Positions 16,748 to 25,569 of a stretch of 64,000 nt of DNA are shown in pieces. Made by a program: the position numbers and the translations under genes. Every line of letters starts with the position of its first letter. The first letter of the stretch is position 1. The DNA comes from Anaeromassilibacillus sp. An250 (GTDB lineage Bacteria; Bacillota; Clostridia; Oscillospirales; Acutalibacteraceae): NCBI RefSeq assembly GCF_002159845.1, contig NZ_NFJK01000017.1:1-64000 (forward strand), in the 5' to 3' direction. A model generated the notes under the pieces. That model was not told the DNA's origin and ran no database searches. It saw only the letters and a program-made list of their open reading frames with translations.

Positions 16748-17734
16748 TTATGCCTTCTTCTTTCTGCGGATGCGGGAAACAATCAAAACCAAGGCAGCGC
16801 CGCCGATCAATACGACCGGGGCCGCAATGCGGATGATCTGGTCCTTCCGCGCCTCCCGCGCCGTATATGCCGGGTCCTGGTCGGGGTCGTTTTCCTTCTG
16901 CAAAATCTGCATATAGGCATCCTGGCCGGTCTTATAGGCGTCCGCGGCATCGGGGAACAAATACAGCGGCGCGGTCACGCGGATGTCTACCGCATGGTTG
17001 GCCGGGACCTCATTGACCGTCAGACCCACCAGCTCGCCGCTTTCGATGACCAGCTCATAGTCCTCCTGGTCGTACGTCCAGGCTTTGACCTCATCGCGCT
17101 GCGCTCCATAGGGCAGAATCACGTAGCCGGTCAACAGCCCCGCTTCATAGGGGATGTCCTCCCCAATCAGCTCCCAATTGAATTCCATAATATCGTTGTG
17201 GAACTGCACGGCGCCCTTTACGGTATAGAGCACCTTGATCGTCGTGGTGGCATTCCAATTCTTCAAATATGCGTTGATCTCATAGCCCGTGTCGGTTTCA
17301 TCCAGCGTGTACTTCCGCTCCGGGTATTTTTCCCCTTCGCTTTCCGTCGCCGCCTGAATCTCCTCGTAGCTGTTGAAGCGCTCCAGCTCCTCCGAGCCCA
17401 TCACCACGCGGATATCCGAAATCTCATAGTCTTCGGATTTGGCGAGCGTGCGCTCAAACTTTGTCATCTTCTCAAAGTTCCGGCAGGAATACGTCCAATA
17501 TTCCGTGACGTTCACCGTGCCGTCCGTGAGCAGTTCGGCTTCCACCTTTTCCGACTGGCAGGTATATCCCTCGACCGCCAGGTCAAACGCCTCGGCCTGG
17601 TGGTTCATGATATATTCACCGAGCTCCTTCATCTCCGGCGAAATCTCTTCTTCATCCTCTTCGGCCGCAAACGCCAGAGACGTACACGAGAGCGCCACCA
17701 GCAGCGCAAGCAACAGAGAAAGGTATTTTTTCAT
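16748..17734 (-). CDS. DUF2207-type membrane-anchored protein
   Basis: A 328-residue secreted protein with a signal peptide (residues 1-23), a beta-rich extracytoplasmic region of the DUF2207 type (VNVTEYWTYSCRNFEKMTKFER, VLYTVKGAVQFHNDIMEFNW, LPYGAQRDEVKAWTY) and one C-terminal helix with an RRKKKA tail. The molecular role of the family is not established. There is no LPxTG or NPxTx sorting motif, so it is not an obvious substrate of the sortase downstream. It lies 26 bases after the flippase gene. Confidence 0.7.
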   Translation of the reverse strand: MKKYLSLLLALLVALSCTSLAFAAEEDEEEISPEMKELGEYIMNHQAEAFDLAVEGYTCQSEKVEAELLTDGTVNVTEYWTYSCRNFEKMTKFERTLAKSEDYEISDIRVVMGSEELERFNSYEEIQAATESEGEKYPERKYTLDETDTGYEINAYLKNWNATTTIKVLYTVKGAVQFHNDIMEFNWELIGEDIPYEAGLLTGYVILPYGAQRDEVKAWTYDQEDYELVIESGELVGLTVNEVPANHAVDIRVTAPLYLFPDAADAYKTGQDAYMQILQKENDPDQDPAYTAREARKDQIIRIAAPVVLIGGAALVLIVSRIRRKKKA

Positions 17735-17760
17735 GGATGCTCTCTCCTTGAATTCACAAA

Positions 17761-19101
17761 TTATTTTTTAAAGATCTGTTTGACAGAGCGGATCTCTTCC
17801 CCGTTCGGAATCAGAAGGCGATAGAACGGGGTATGTGTAAACAGGCAGAAAATCACCATGGAGGTGAACCCCTGCGCGGTCAGCGAGGCGGAGGTCGCCA
17901 GCGCAATGCCGTTGACGCCCATCGGCGGAATCAGAACAAACGACAAGCTCAAATTGACTATAATCCCGATGATGGTCGGCAAAATGTTCAATTCCGGCTT
18001 GCCATAGGCGGCGATGGAATTGGCCAACACCTTTGCATAGCAGATAAAAATCGAACCGATAATCAAATACCGCAGAGGCGCAATGGCCTCCACGTACTTC
18101 GGGAACACAATCGGCACAAACACCTGCGCCACCAACACCAACAGCACCGCACAAACAATGGTGATATAGGTGACCACTTTACAGGACATCAAGGTCAAAC
18201 GGACTTTATCGTCCTTTTCATGCATGGCTGCAATCCGGCTCATAATGACCTGGCTCACCGCGTCGGGCAGCAGCCACACCTGCTGCATCATGGTGACAGC
18301 CGCATTGTAAATGCCGAAGGTCGAAAGGGAATACACGGCGTTTACAATGTACGATCCCAAATACGAATTGATATAGGTCATCACATTCGAGACATGCGAC
18401 TTTAAGCTATAGCGGAACATCGCGCCCGTCTGCACCGAGTGGTCGTCTTCCGGCGCGGGGTCCGGTTCCTTTCCATTCCAGCGCTTGATGCCATACAGGG
18501 CGAAGAGGATCATCAGCACCTGGATGCCGATCATGGAGGTAACCAGCAGCATGGCACTGGGCCATACAAGCATGGAGAACATGAACGCGGTCAACAACAC
18601 CTTTTGCAAAAGGTTGATCGTATTAAACATTTTAAATTTGTTTTCCCCGCGCAAAATCGCCAGGCAAACATTCATCAAGAAGGAGAACAAGCCATACACG
18701 ACCGCCGCCCAGCAATAGAAGGCCGTACTGCCGGAGAAAAAGATTTCCTTCATAAACAGCACAGCAACGGCGCCCGCCGCCAAAATCAGGGCAGACATCG
18801 CCACAGTCAACTTTGCAATCGCTTTTTTGGTGTTCTTGATCTTATAGCGGGAGACAAAATAGATCATCGCGGCATTGATGCTAAATCCAAACAGCGTAAA
18901 CAGCCCGTTGCCGACCAGCTGTACCTGATTATATTGCCCCTTGACCGCCGGGTCCAACACACCCAGCACAAAAAAGGCCGAGATGATGGACAGCAGGGAA
19001 CCAATGACGTTGGTGCCAAAGGTGTTGATGCTGTCCCGCACAATGTCGCTATGAAGTCTTTTAGGTTTTTTTTCTGTATCCTTCATCCTAGAAAGCTCCA
19101 T
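17761..19101 (-). CDS. Oligosaccharide flippase family (MOP/Wzx-like) protein
   Basis: A 446-residue membrane protein with about 12-14 helices. The N-terminal block DSINTFGTNVIGSLLSIIS and the later helix PLRYLIIGSIFICYAKVLANSIAAYGKPEL resemble Wzx/RfbX polysaccharide flippases, which move lipid-linked sugars across the membrane. No glycosyltransferase gene lies nearby, so the cargo is unknown. The start may be 19101 or the ATG at 19086, which has GGAG nine bases upstream. Confidence 0.82.
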   Translation of the reverse strand: MELSRMKDTEKKPKRLHSDIVRDSINTFGTNVIGSLLSIISAFFVLGVLDPAVKGQYNQVQLVGNGLFTLFGFSINAAMIYFVSRYKIKNTKKAIAKLTVAMSALILAAGAVAVLFMKEIFFSGSTAFYCWAAVVYGLFSFLMNVCLAILRGENKFKMFNTINLLQKVLLTAFMFSMLVWPSAMLLVTSMIGIQVLMILFALYGIKRWNGKEPDPAPEDDHSVQTGAMFRYSLKSHVSNVMTYINSYLGSYIVNAVYSLSTFGIYNAAVTMMQQVWLLPDAVSQVIMSRIAAMHEKDDKVRLTLMSCKVVTYITIVCAVLLVLVAQVFVPIVFPKYVEAIAPLRYLIIGSIFICYAKVLANSIAAYGKPELNILPTIIGIIVNLSLSFVLIPPMGVNGIALATSASLTAQGFTSMVIFCLFTHTPFYRLLIPNGEEIRSVKQIFKK

Positions 19102-19145
19102 TCCAGGGGAGATCCCCTTTTTTAAGGTCGAAATTCATAAAGATT

Positions 19146-19175
19146 ATTATAGCATTCTGACAGGCAGTTCCACAA
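19146..19175 (-). promoter_or_regulatory. Promoter of the flippase-to-sortase gene run
   Basis: The minus strand shows TTGTGG (19175-19170), an 18-base spacer and TGCTATAAT with the -10 at 19151-19146 (extended -10). Confidence 0.55.
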
Positions 19176-19320
19176 GGGATTTTCCGGATTTTCTGCGTAT
19201 TCTGAGGATGGAACGCCACAAATGGTGAAAACGATCGAAAAAGCATGCTTCTGTACCTTAACATTTCCAGCAGCTCTACAAGATGTCAAGATTTTTCACA
19301 CCCAACTTTTTCCATTTTCT

Positions 19321-19349
19321 TTGACTTACGTTGCTACGAAATTTATAAT
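19321..19349 (+). promoter_or_regulatory. Promoter of the RHH regulator gene
   Basis: TTGACT (19321-19326), 17 bases, TATAAT (19344-19349). Confidence 0.75.
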
Positions 19350-19368
19350 ATGATTATGGTGCTACGAA
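19333..19368 (+). repeat. Direct repeats flanking the -10 box of the RHH gene
   Basis: GCTACGAA occurs at 19333-19340 and 19361-19368, 28 bases apart, one copy on each side of the -10. Ribbon-helix-helix proteins often bind repeated short sites over their own promoters, so this is a candidate autoregulatory operator. Confidence 0.5.
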
Positions 19369-19388
19369 AAGGAGGTGTATTTCTTCAA

Positions 19389-19565
19389 GTGCCAGGTAAA
19401 AAACTAGGCCGCCCTACGGATAGCCCAAAAACATTTATGCTGCGTGTCAAGATGGACAAAGAAACATTAACTGAATTGGACGAATGTTGTAAAGTAGAGC
19501 GTACAAACCGTTCTGAATTTGTCCGCAGGGCTATCCACGAAAAGTATTCCGGCCTCAAAAAATGA
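19389..19565 (+). CDS. Small ribbon-helix-helix DNA-binding protein
   Basis: A 58-residue protein. LRVKMDKETLTELDECCKVERTNRSEFVRRAIHEKY fits the CopG/Arc-type fold: a beta strand, then two helices with the NRSEFVRRAI pattern. GTG 19389 is the likely start; AAAGGAGG lies 13 bases upstream, a little far. Upstream in-frame codons to 19245 run through the promoter and are not coding. No toxin partner follows, so a solo regulator is more likely than an antitoxin. Confidence 0.72.
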   Translation: MPGKKLGRPTDSPKTFMLRVKMDKETLTELDECCKVERTNRSEFVRRAIHEKYSGLKK

Positions 19566-19708
19566 AAGGAAACGGCCTCCCCTCTCTAAGTCGAAGCCGC
19601 TTCCCCACAAACCAACAACCGCGAAAGCGGATTGCTGCGTAAATAGTATACCATGCGCGGTGATTCCTTTCAAGCGTTGTTGGAATTCACAGAGAAAGGA
19701 ACCTGTAC

Positions 19709-19987
19709 ATGACGGAACAAGAAATCTTTGACGTTTTCCTGGATGAACTCCTGCAACGCGCCGTTGACGACTTCCACGCTACCGCACAATACGCGCTGTT
19801 GGCCGAAAAGCTGGAACGGATGCACCGCGACTGCGATTCCATGTTTGCCGCAGACGAAAAAGAGTTCGCCGAAGAATGCTTCTCCCTCCTGCTGGACGTC
19901 TCCGGACACCAGGAACGCCACCTCTATCAAAAGGGGCTGCGCGACGGCGTGACCATTTTAAAACGGCTGGGCGTTTTTGCCACATAA
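19709..19987 (+). CDS. Hypothetical protein, 92 residues
   Basis: A short acidic, mostly helical protein (MTEQEIFDVFLDELL, then KLERMHRDCDSMFAADEKEFAEE, ending KGLRDGVTILKRLGVF). AAAGGA precedes the ATG and a terminator follows, which supports a real gene. The ending YQKGLRDGVTILKRLG resembles small clostridial proteins of unknown function. No function can be assigned. Confidence 0.7.
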   Translation: MTEQEIFDVFLDELLQRAVDDFHATAQYALLAEKLERMHRDCDSMFAADEKEFAEECFSLLLDVSGHQERHLYQKGLRDGVTILKRLGVFAT

Positions 19988-20012
19988 CGCGCCCAGCCGC
20001 CTGAAAGCAACA

Positions 20013-20051
20013 ACAGCCGGTTGTATGCACAAACGCAATACAACCGGCTGT
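20013..20051 (+). terminator. Strong hairpin between convergent genes
   Basis: ACAGCCGGTTGTAT pairs exactly with ATACAACCGGCTGT around an 11-base loop. It lies between the 92-residue gene and the convergent ECF gene and probably serves the plus strand. Confidence 0.7.
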
Positions 20052-20077
20052 CTGTCTATTCAAGATCGTTCAACATT

Positions 20078-20662
20078 TTATGCCCGGCGCGGACCGCCAA
20101 CAGGCAAATGCGCCCGCTCCAAAGCTTTGCGGATGGCAAAGAAGAACGGCACCGCGATCACGTCCGCCACAATGGCATTGGTCAGCGTCGCTGCCAGCTT
20201 CGTCACCATGGCGATGGCCGCAGCCTCCGGCGCGGAACCCACCAGGATCAGCTTCAGGAACGAGTATCCCAAATACAGCACGCAGTAGCACAGGGAACCG
20301 CTCACCGCACCCACAATCACGCGGGAGAGCTTTCTTGCGGTCCGGTCGCCGCCCCATGCGATCAATCCGCATACAAATGCCATCATAAATTTGAAGATCA
20401 GGGTCGTCGGCGCGCTGTCCGCCCATCCGCCCATCAGGTCAAAAATACAAGAACCGATCCCCGCTGCAAGGCCGCCGTAAACCGGGCCCAACAACAGGCC
20501 GGACAAAATACAAAATACATTTGCAAAGCCGATCATGGTCTTATCGGTTCCCACTGGGATCTCCACCTTGAAGAACATGGTCGCCACCAGGACCAACGCC
20601 GCCATCAGACCGGTGAGCGCCAGATTGACGCTGGTGTTGCGTTCGTTTAAATTGAGTTTCAT
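20078..20662 (-). CDS. ECF transporter S-component, possibly for vitamin B6
   Basis: A 194-residue membrane protein with about six helices, of the ECF substrate-binding type: NLALTGLMAALVLVATMFF, then LSGLLLGPVYGGLAAGIGSCIFDLMGG and a long C-terminal pair of helices. S-components use a shared energising module encoded elsewhere. ATG 20662 has GGAGGGGAAG upstream. The gene is divergent from a MocR-type PLP-binding regulator; in related bacteria such pairs suggest pyridoxine or pyridoxal uptake (PdxU-like). The substrate is an inference from context only. Confidence 0.8.
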   Translation of the reverse strand: MKLNLNERNTSVNLALTGLMAALVLVATMFFKVEIPVGTDKTMIGFANVFCILSGLLLGPVYGGLAAGIGSCIFDLMGGWADSAPTTLIFKFMMAFVCGLIAWGGDRTARKLSRVIVGAVSGSLCYCVLYLGYSFLKLILVGSAPEAAAIAMVTKLAATLTNAIVADVIAVPFFFAIRKALERAHLPVGGPRRA

Positions 20663-20696
20663 GGTCTTCCCCTCCAGACATCTTCCGCAAAGCGTC

Positions 20697-20724
20697 TTGC
20701 ATCTTTGCTCGTTTGTGGTATAAT
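20697..20724 (+). promoter_or_regulatory. Promoter of the MocR regulator gene
   Basis: TTGCAT (20697-20702), 16 bases, TATAAT (20719-20724). Confidence 0.6.
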
Positions 20725-20759
20725 CATAGCCATAGCGCAAAAGTGTTCATACTAAAATA

Positions 20760-20791
20760 TACAGTTTATAAAAAATTGACCAGTACAGTTT
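20760..20791 (+). repeat. Direct repeat in the divergent ECF/MocR promoter region
   Basis: TACAGTTT occurs at 20760-20767 and 20784-20791, starts 24 bases apart. MocR regulators such as GabR bind direct repeats, so this is a candidate operator. Confidence 0.45.
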
Positions 20792-20805
20792 GAAGAGGAA
20801 TTTCC

Positions 20806-22242
20806 ATGACATACGATTTTCTTATGCTCAATCCCGCATCCGATACCCCCTTGTACCAGCAACTCTATGAATCGCTGCGCAGATCCATCGAACGGGGGCA
20901 TCTCACAACGAACGAAAAGCTCCCCTCCATCCGCAAGCTCTCCGAGGACTTGCGCCTGAGCCGCACCACGGTGGAAATGGCCTATCAGCAGCTCTGCGTC
21001 GAGGGGTATGTACGCGCGCGTCCGCAGAGCGGCTTTTTCGTAGAGGCCGGGGCCATCCGGCCGGAACGCTCCAGCCATTTGGAGCCTCCCCAGACGATCG
21101 TGCAAGCGGAACGTCCAGGCCCAAACGTCCGCTACAATTTCGGCAGCGATTCGGTGGACAGCGGGTGCATCGACATCAAAATCTGGCGCCGCCATATCCG
21201 CGACGTCCTCACCCAGCAGGAGGTGCTCACCTCCTATGGCGATCCCCAGGGGGAACCCGCCCTGCGGGAAGCGCTCTCCTCCTATTGCTACGGCGTCCGC
21301 GGTGTAAAAGCCAGCCCGGAACAGATCGTGGTCGGCGCGGGCACCCAGCCGCTCCTGTACCTGCTGTGCGGCCTTCTTCCCGAAAAGACCGTCGCGATCG
21401 ACGAGCGCGGATTCCCGCAGGCGGAGCGCGTTTTTGCGGACTGCGGCTTTACGGTTTTGCGCCTGCCCACCGACCGGGACGGCATCCGGATGGACGCGCT
21501 GGAGGCGAGCGGCGTCCGGGCGGTGTTGGTGCGCCCATCCCACAGCGTTTCAAGCGGCACCGCCATGCCGATGAGCCGCCGGTTTGCCCTGTTGGAATGG
21601 GCGAAAGCGCATCAAGCCCTCGTGATTGAAGACGACTACAATGGGGAACTGCGTTACAATGCCCGGCCCATCCCTGCGATGCAGGGGATTGCGGACGGGG
21701 AACTGGTGGCCTACATCGGTTCTTTTTCCAAACTGCTGCTTCCCTCTGTGCGCATCGGCTATATGGCGCTGCCACCGGCACTGCTCGCGGATTACCGTTC
21801 CCGCGCCAAAAGCTACAACCAAACGGCTTCAAAAGTGGAACAGCTCGCCCTAAGCAACTATGTCAAAAGCGGCCAGTTGGAGCGCCATCTGCGCCGCTTG
21901 CGCAAGCTCTACGCCGCGAAAAGCGCGGAACTGAGCCGTTCCGTCCGAAGCGCCTTTGGACGGCGCTGCCGCCTCTTCTTGCAGGAAACAGCCCTCCGGC
22001 TAACCTTGTACCTGCCTTGCGATGCTCCCTCGGAGGAACTCTGCCGCCGGGCAATACAGCGCGGGGTCCGTGTGATTGCAGAAACCGAGCCGGGCAGCGT
22101 AACGTTGGGCTTTGCAGGCATCCCCTTGGAGGACATCGCCCCCGCCGTGGAACAGCTTCACGCAGCGTGGAGCGATTTGCTCGGGCCAAGCAAAGGCGCG
22201 GAACGCAAAACCGCGCCAGAACAGGGGGATACGCAGAGATGA
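20806..22242 (+). CDS. MocR/PdxR-family transcriptional regulator
   Basis: A 478-residue protein with a GntR-type winged helix (LYQQLYESLRRSIERGHLTTNEKLPSIRKLSEDLRLSRTTV, residues about 15-60) fused to a class I aminotransferase-like domain. The PLP lysine lies in YIGSFSKLLLPSVRIGY, and VIEDDYNGELRY carries the Asp/Tyr that contact the cofactor. Such proteins sense PLP or a PLP adduct and control vitamin B6 or aminotransferase genes. It is divergent from an ECF S-component gene. The start has AGAGGA upstream. Confidence 0.92.
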   Translation: MTYDFLMLNPASDTPLYQQLYESLRRSIERGHLTTNEKLPSIRKLSEDLRLSRTTVEMAYQQLCVEGYVRARPQSGFFVEAGAIRPERSSHLEPPQTIVQAERPGPNVRYNFGSDSVDSGCIDIKIWRRHIRDVLTQQEVLTSYGDPQGEPALREALSSYCYGVRGVKASPEQIVVGAGTQPLLYLLCGLLPEKTVAIDERGFPQAERVFADCGFTVLRLPTDRDGIRMDALEASGVRAVLVRPSHSVSSGTAMPMSRRFALLEWAKAHQALVIEDDYNGELRYNARPIPAMQGIADGELVAYIGSFSKLLLPSVRIGYMALPPALLADYRSRAKSYNQTASKVEQLALSNYVKSGQLERHLRRLRKLYAAKSAELSRSVRSAFGRRCRLFLQETALRLTLYLPCDAPSEELCRRAIQRGVRVIAETEPGSVTLGFAGIPLEDIAPAVEQLHAAWSDLLGPSKGAERKTAPEQGDTQR

Positions 22243-22622
22243 AGGCCATAGAAATCCTCGCCCTGGACGCCACCGAACCGGATAACCAGCGGTGGAAAGC
22301 CCTCGTGGAACAGTATGCCAAAACCGCTGCTTCCTTTGAAATCCACTGCTGGAACGAAGAAACGGAGTGGATCGCCCTTGCGCTGCAATACGGCAATCAC
22401 AAGCAAACCGATTGGGCGTTTGGCAAGATCGTTTCCGGGCCAATCACGCCGGAATTTCTTCAAATGCTTCTCGGCCTGCCAAAGCCAACCGATACCGAAA
22501 TTTACAACAAAATGACGCCCTTTTTCTCCATCTTCTTCGACAATGGTTTTTCCAGCGAGCATTACGGAACCGAGCTGCATGTTTGTGAGGGCGCTTCTTG
22601 TGAAAACCACATTGCACTTTAG
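22239..22622 (+). CDS. Hypothetical protein, 127 residues
   Basis: The ATG overlaps the stop codon of the MocR gene (ATGA), so it is probably translated with it. The protein (MKAIEILALDATEPD, SFEIHCWNEETEWIALALQYG, FGKIVSGPITPEFLQMLLG) has no motif that I recognise. It looks like a small soluble domain. Coupling to the regulator is the only hint of function. Confidence 0.65.
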   Translation: MKAIEILALDATEPDNQRWKALVEQYAKTAASFEIHCWNEETEWIALALQYGNHKQTDWAFGKIVSGPITPEFLQMLLGLPKPTDTEIYNKMTPFFSIFFDNGFSSEHYGTELHVCEGASCENHIAL

Positions 22623-22678
22623 AGAATTTTGGCGTATGATGAGGAAAAAGGATTTTTCACCGAAAGGGGATCTATAAA

Positions 22679-23893
22679 ATGCGAGCTTACGAGCGATTGC
22701 TGCAATATGTACGTTACCATACCACCTCCGACGAAAATGCGCCGGAGGACAAATGCCCCACAACAGACCGTCAAAAGGTTCTGGGCGCTGCGCTTGCGGA
22801 GGAGCTGCGCGGCCTGGGGCTGGCCGACGCCCACATGGACGAATTCGGCTATGTCTACGGGACCTTACCGGCCAACTGTGAAACCGACCGCCCGATCCTG
22901 GGGCTGATCGCGCATATGGACACCGCTCCCGCTGCCAGCGGCGAGAATGTGCGTGCGCGCATCGTCGAGAACTACGACGGCGGGGATATCGTCCTCAACG
23001 CGGAAAAGAATATCGTCATGCGCCCTGCGGAATTTGAAAGCCTTCTGGACTACAAAGGCCAGGATCTGATCGTGACCGACGGCACGACGCTGCTCGGCTC
23101 GGACGATAAAGCGGGCATCGCGGAAATTTTTACCACATTGGAACGCCTGGTTGCGGAGAACATTCCTCACGGGACCATCAAAGTCGGCATCACGCCGGAC
23201 GAGGAGACGGGCCGCGGCGCGGATCGCTTCGATGTCAAGGGCTTTGGGGCGCAGTACGCCTATACGGTGGACGGCGGCAAGCTCGGCGAGATCGAATATG
23301 AGAACTTCAACGCGGCGGACGCCAAGATTACCATCAACGGGGTGAGCGTCCATCCGGGCACGGCAAAGGGCAAAATGAAAAATGCCATCTTGATCGCAAT
23401 GGAATTCCATTCCATGCTTCCGGTTTTTGAAAACCCGGCCTTTACCGAAGGGTATGAAGGGTTCAGCCACCTGGAGGGCATCCAGGGCCATGAAGAGCAG
23501 GCAAGCCTGCACTATATCATCCGCGACCACGATATGGAAAAATTTGAAGCCAAAAAAGCGCGCTTCCAAAAGATCGCGGACTATCTCAACGACAAATACG
23601 GTGCGGGGACAGTTGTCCTCAACCTGACAGACACCTATTACAACATGAAGCAGCAGATTGCGCCCCACATGTTCCTGATTGAAGACGCGGAGCAGGCGAT
23701 GCGGGACGCCGGGGTAGAGCCCCTGGTCGTACCGATCCGCGGCGGCACGGACGGTGCGCGCCTCTCATTTATGGGGCTGCCCTGCCCCAACCTATCCACC
23801 GGCGGGCACAATTTCCACGGTCGGTTCGAGTATATCCCGGTCCAAAGCATGGACAAAATGGTGGAGGTTCTGCTCAATCTCGTGCGCGTGTAA
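22679..23893 (+). CDS. pepT: Peptidase T (tripeptide aminopeptidase)
   Basis: A 404-residue M20 metallopeptidase that removes the N-terminal residue from tripeptides in the cytoplasm. Metal and catalytic motifs are [13 protein letters not shown] (His and Asp), [31 protein letters not shown] (Glu pair), the dimer-domain [15 protein letters not shown], and [26 protein letters not shown] near the end. AAAGGGG precedes the ATG. Confidence 0.96.
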   Translation: MRAYERLLQYVRYHTTSDENAPEDKCPTTDRQKVLGAALAEELRGLGLADAHMDEFGYVYGTLPANCETDRPILGLIAHMDTAPAASGENVRARIVENYDGGDIVLNAEKNIVMRPAEFESLLDYKGQDLIVTDGTTLLGSDDKAGIAEIFTTLERLVAENIPHGTIKVGITPDEETGRGADRFDVKGFGAQYAYTVDGGKLGEIEYENFNAADAKITINGVSVHPGTAKGKMKNAILIAMEFHSMLPVFENPAFTEGYEGFSHLEGIQGHEEQASLHYIIRDHDMEKFEAKKARFQKIADYLNDKYGAGTVVLNLTDTYYNMKQQIAPHMFLIEDAEQAMRDAGVEPLVVPIRGGTDGARLSFMGLPCPNLSTGGHNFHGRFEYIPVQSMDKMVEVLLNLVRV

Positions 23894-23921
23894 GAGCTGT
23901 GATTCCATGTACAAAGGAAGA

Positions 23922-23957
23922 GGCTGCCAGCCGGTACATCCCGGTTGGCAGCCTTTT
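23922..23957 (+). terminator. Terminator of pepT
   Basis: GGCTGCCAGCCGG and its complement around a short loop are followed by TTTTG. It lies 30 bases after the pepT stop. Confidence 0.85.
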
Positions 23958-23990
23958 GTTTCGTTTTATGCTGTTAAACGGAAAACCGGC

Positions 23991-25358
23991 TTACCGCAAA
24001 AACCAACGCAGGAGCTGTTCCTTTCTCGCAGTGGCCGGAGGATACCGCACAGGCATATCCAGAAAGCTAGAATTCTTCAAAATGCTTTTATAATGGCTGA
24101 ACGTATCGAAGCTCTTTTTGCCATGGTAGCTCCCCATCCCGCTTTTGCCGACGCCGCCAAATGCCATGTACGGCGTGGCGAGGTGCACCACCGTGTCGTT
24201 GACACAGCCGCCGCCAAACGAGACTTCCTGCAACACGCGCTTTTCCGTTGTGCGGTCCGTGGTAAAGAGATAGAGCGCCAGGGGCTTCTCGCGCGCTTTT
24301 ACAAAGCGGATCGCTTCCTCTAACGTTGCATACGTCAAAATGGGAAGGATCGGGCCGAAGATTTCCTCCTGCATCACCGGCGCATCGGGGGAAACGGCGT
24401 CCAGCAGCGTCGGGGCGATCTTATCGGTCCCGTTGTCGTCGCCGCCCACCAGGATATGCTGGTTTTCCATGAGCCCTTTCAGGCGCAGGAAGTGCTTTTC
24501 ATTGATAATCTTGGGATAATCGGGATTTTCCTGCGGTTTTTTCCCATAGAACAACTGAAGATACCTCCGCATATACGCGACCAGCGTATTTTTCACTTCC
24601 CGATGCACCAGCAGGTAATCCGGTGCAACACAGGTCTGGCCGGCATTGAGGAATTTCCCGAATACAATCCGCTTTGCCGCCAGCTTCACATTGGCTGTCC
24701 GGTCTACGATGCAGGGGCTTTTCCCGCCCAATTCCAATGTAACCGGCGTCAGATGCGCCGCAGCCCGCTCCATCACAAGCTTTCCCACCGCCACGCTTCC
24801 GGTAAAGAAGATATAGTCAAACCGTTGCTCCAAGAGTGCTGTGTTGGCCTCCCGGCCGCCCTGTACCACCGCTACATATTCCGGCGGAAAGCAAGCCCCG
24901 AGCAGCTCTTCTAGCTCTTTGGCCATATGGGGCGCATAGGCGGAAGGCTTGAGAACGACCGTATTCCCTGCGGCCAACGCGCCGATGAGCGGCTCCATGC
25001 TCAATAAAAACGGGTAATTCCAAGGCGCCATCACCAAAACCACCCCGTAGGGCTCTGCCTGGCAGAAGCTTCTGGACGGAAACTGGCTCAGAGGCGTCGG
25101 GACCCACTTTTTGGCCGCCCATCGGTGGATGTGCGCAGCGATATAGCGCAGCTCGCTGCATGTGAGGCCTATCTCGGTCATGTAGGCTTCCATATTGGAT
25201 TTTCCCAGATCCTGCCGCAAAGCGCGCAATAGCCGATGTTCCCGCGCGCGAATTTCGCGCTCCAATCGCTCCAAGGCCACGGCGCGGAATGCAAGGTTCT
25301 TTGTCCTCCCATGGTCGAAAAAGGCGCGCTGCGCCTGAACCAGATCGGCTGTACTCAT
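23991..25358 (-). CDS. Aldehyde dehydrogenase (class 3-like)
   Basis: A 455-residue NAD(P)-dependent aldehyde dehydrogenase. The N-terminal region LRALRQDLGKSNMEAYMTEIG and VLVMAPWNYPFLLSMEPLIGA match the fatty/aromatic aldehyde branch. FFTGSVAVGKLVMERAA binds the cofactor. LELGGKSPCIV carries the general-base Glu and FLNAGQTCVAPDYLLV the catalytic Cys. The length fits soluble class 3 enzymes without a membrane tail. ATG 25358 has GGAGGAAG upstream. Confidence 0.93.
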   Translation of the reverse strand: MSTADLVQAQRAFFDHGRTKNLAFRAVALERLEREIRAREHRLLRALRQDLGKSNMEAYMTEIGLTCSELRYIAAHIHRWAAKKWVPTPLSQFPSRSFCQAEPYGVVLVMAPWNYPFLLSMEPLIGALAAGNTVVLKPSAYAPHMAKELEELLGACFPPEYVAVVQGGREANTALLEQRFDYIFFTGSVAVGKLVMERAAAHLTPVTLELGGKSPCIVDRTANVKLAAKRIVFGKFLNAGQTCVAPDYLLVHREVKNTLVAYMRRYLQLFYGKKPQENPDYPKIINEKHFLRLKGLMENQHILVGGDDNGTDKIAPTLLDAVSPDAPVMQEEIFGPILPILTYATLEEAIRFVKAREKPLALYLFTTDRTTEKRVLQEVSFGGGCVNDTVVHLATPYMAFGGVGKSGMGSYHGKKSFDTFSHYKSILKNSSFLDMPVRYPPATARKEQLLRWFLR

Positions 25359-25392
25359 CGCTCTTCCTCCCTGTTTGTCCTTTCTCCCATTC

Positions 25393-25422
25393 ATTATATC
25401 CAGATACGGCGGCAATCTGCAA
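25393..25422 (-). promoter_or_regulatory. Promoter of the aldehyde dehydrogenase gene
   Basis: Minus strand TTGCAG (25422-25417), 18 bases, TATAAT (25398-25393). Confidence 0.55.
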
Positions 25423-25426
25423 GCAA

Positions 25427-25443
25427 ATTTTGTAAAACAAAAT
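25427..25443. promoter_or_regulatory. 17-bp palindrome upstream of the aldehyde dehydrogenase promoter
   Basis: ATTTTGT-AAA-ACAAAAT is a perfect inverted repeat just upstream of the -35 box, a candidate operator. No regulator can be named. Confidence 0.4.
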
Positions 25444-25498
25444 ATTCCCTTCTGTATTTCAGAAAAACCTGCAAAGAATAATCGTGCGCTTTGATTCT

Positions 25499-25539
25499 CT
25501 GGGATTCGTCTGTGTAATACGTATGGATGCGAATCCCAG
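25499..25539 (+). other. Leader hairpin before the 57-residue gene
   Basis: CTGGGATTCG and CGAATCCCAG form a perfect 10-bp stem with a 21-base loop, ending about 17 bases before the AGGAGGTG ribosome binding site. Confidence 0.5.
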
Positions 25540-25569
25540 GAAAAAGCGGACAGACAGGAGGTGAATCAA

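Noticed and set aside
16664-17824. Plus-strand frame of 386 codons opposite the DUF2207 gene
   Set aside because: The opposite strand has a signal peptide, membrane helix and domain match; this frame has none.
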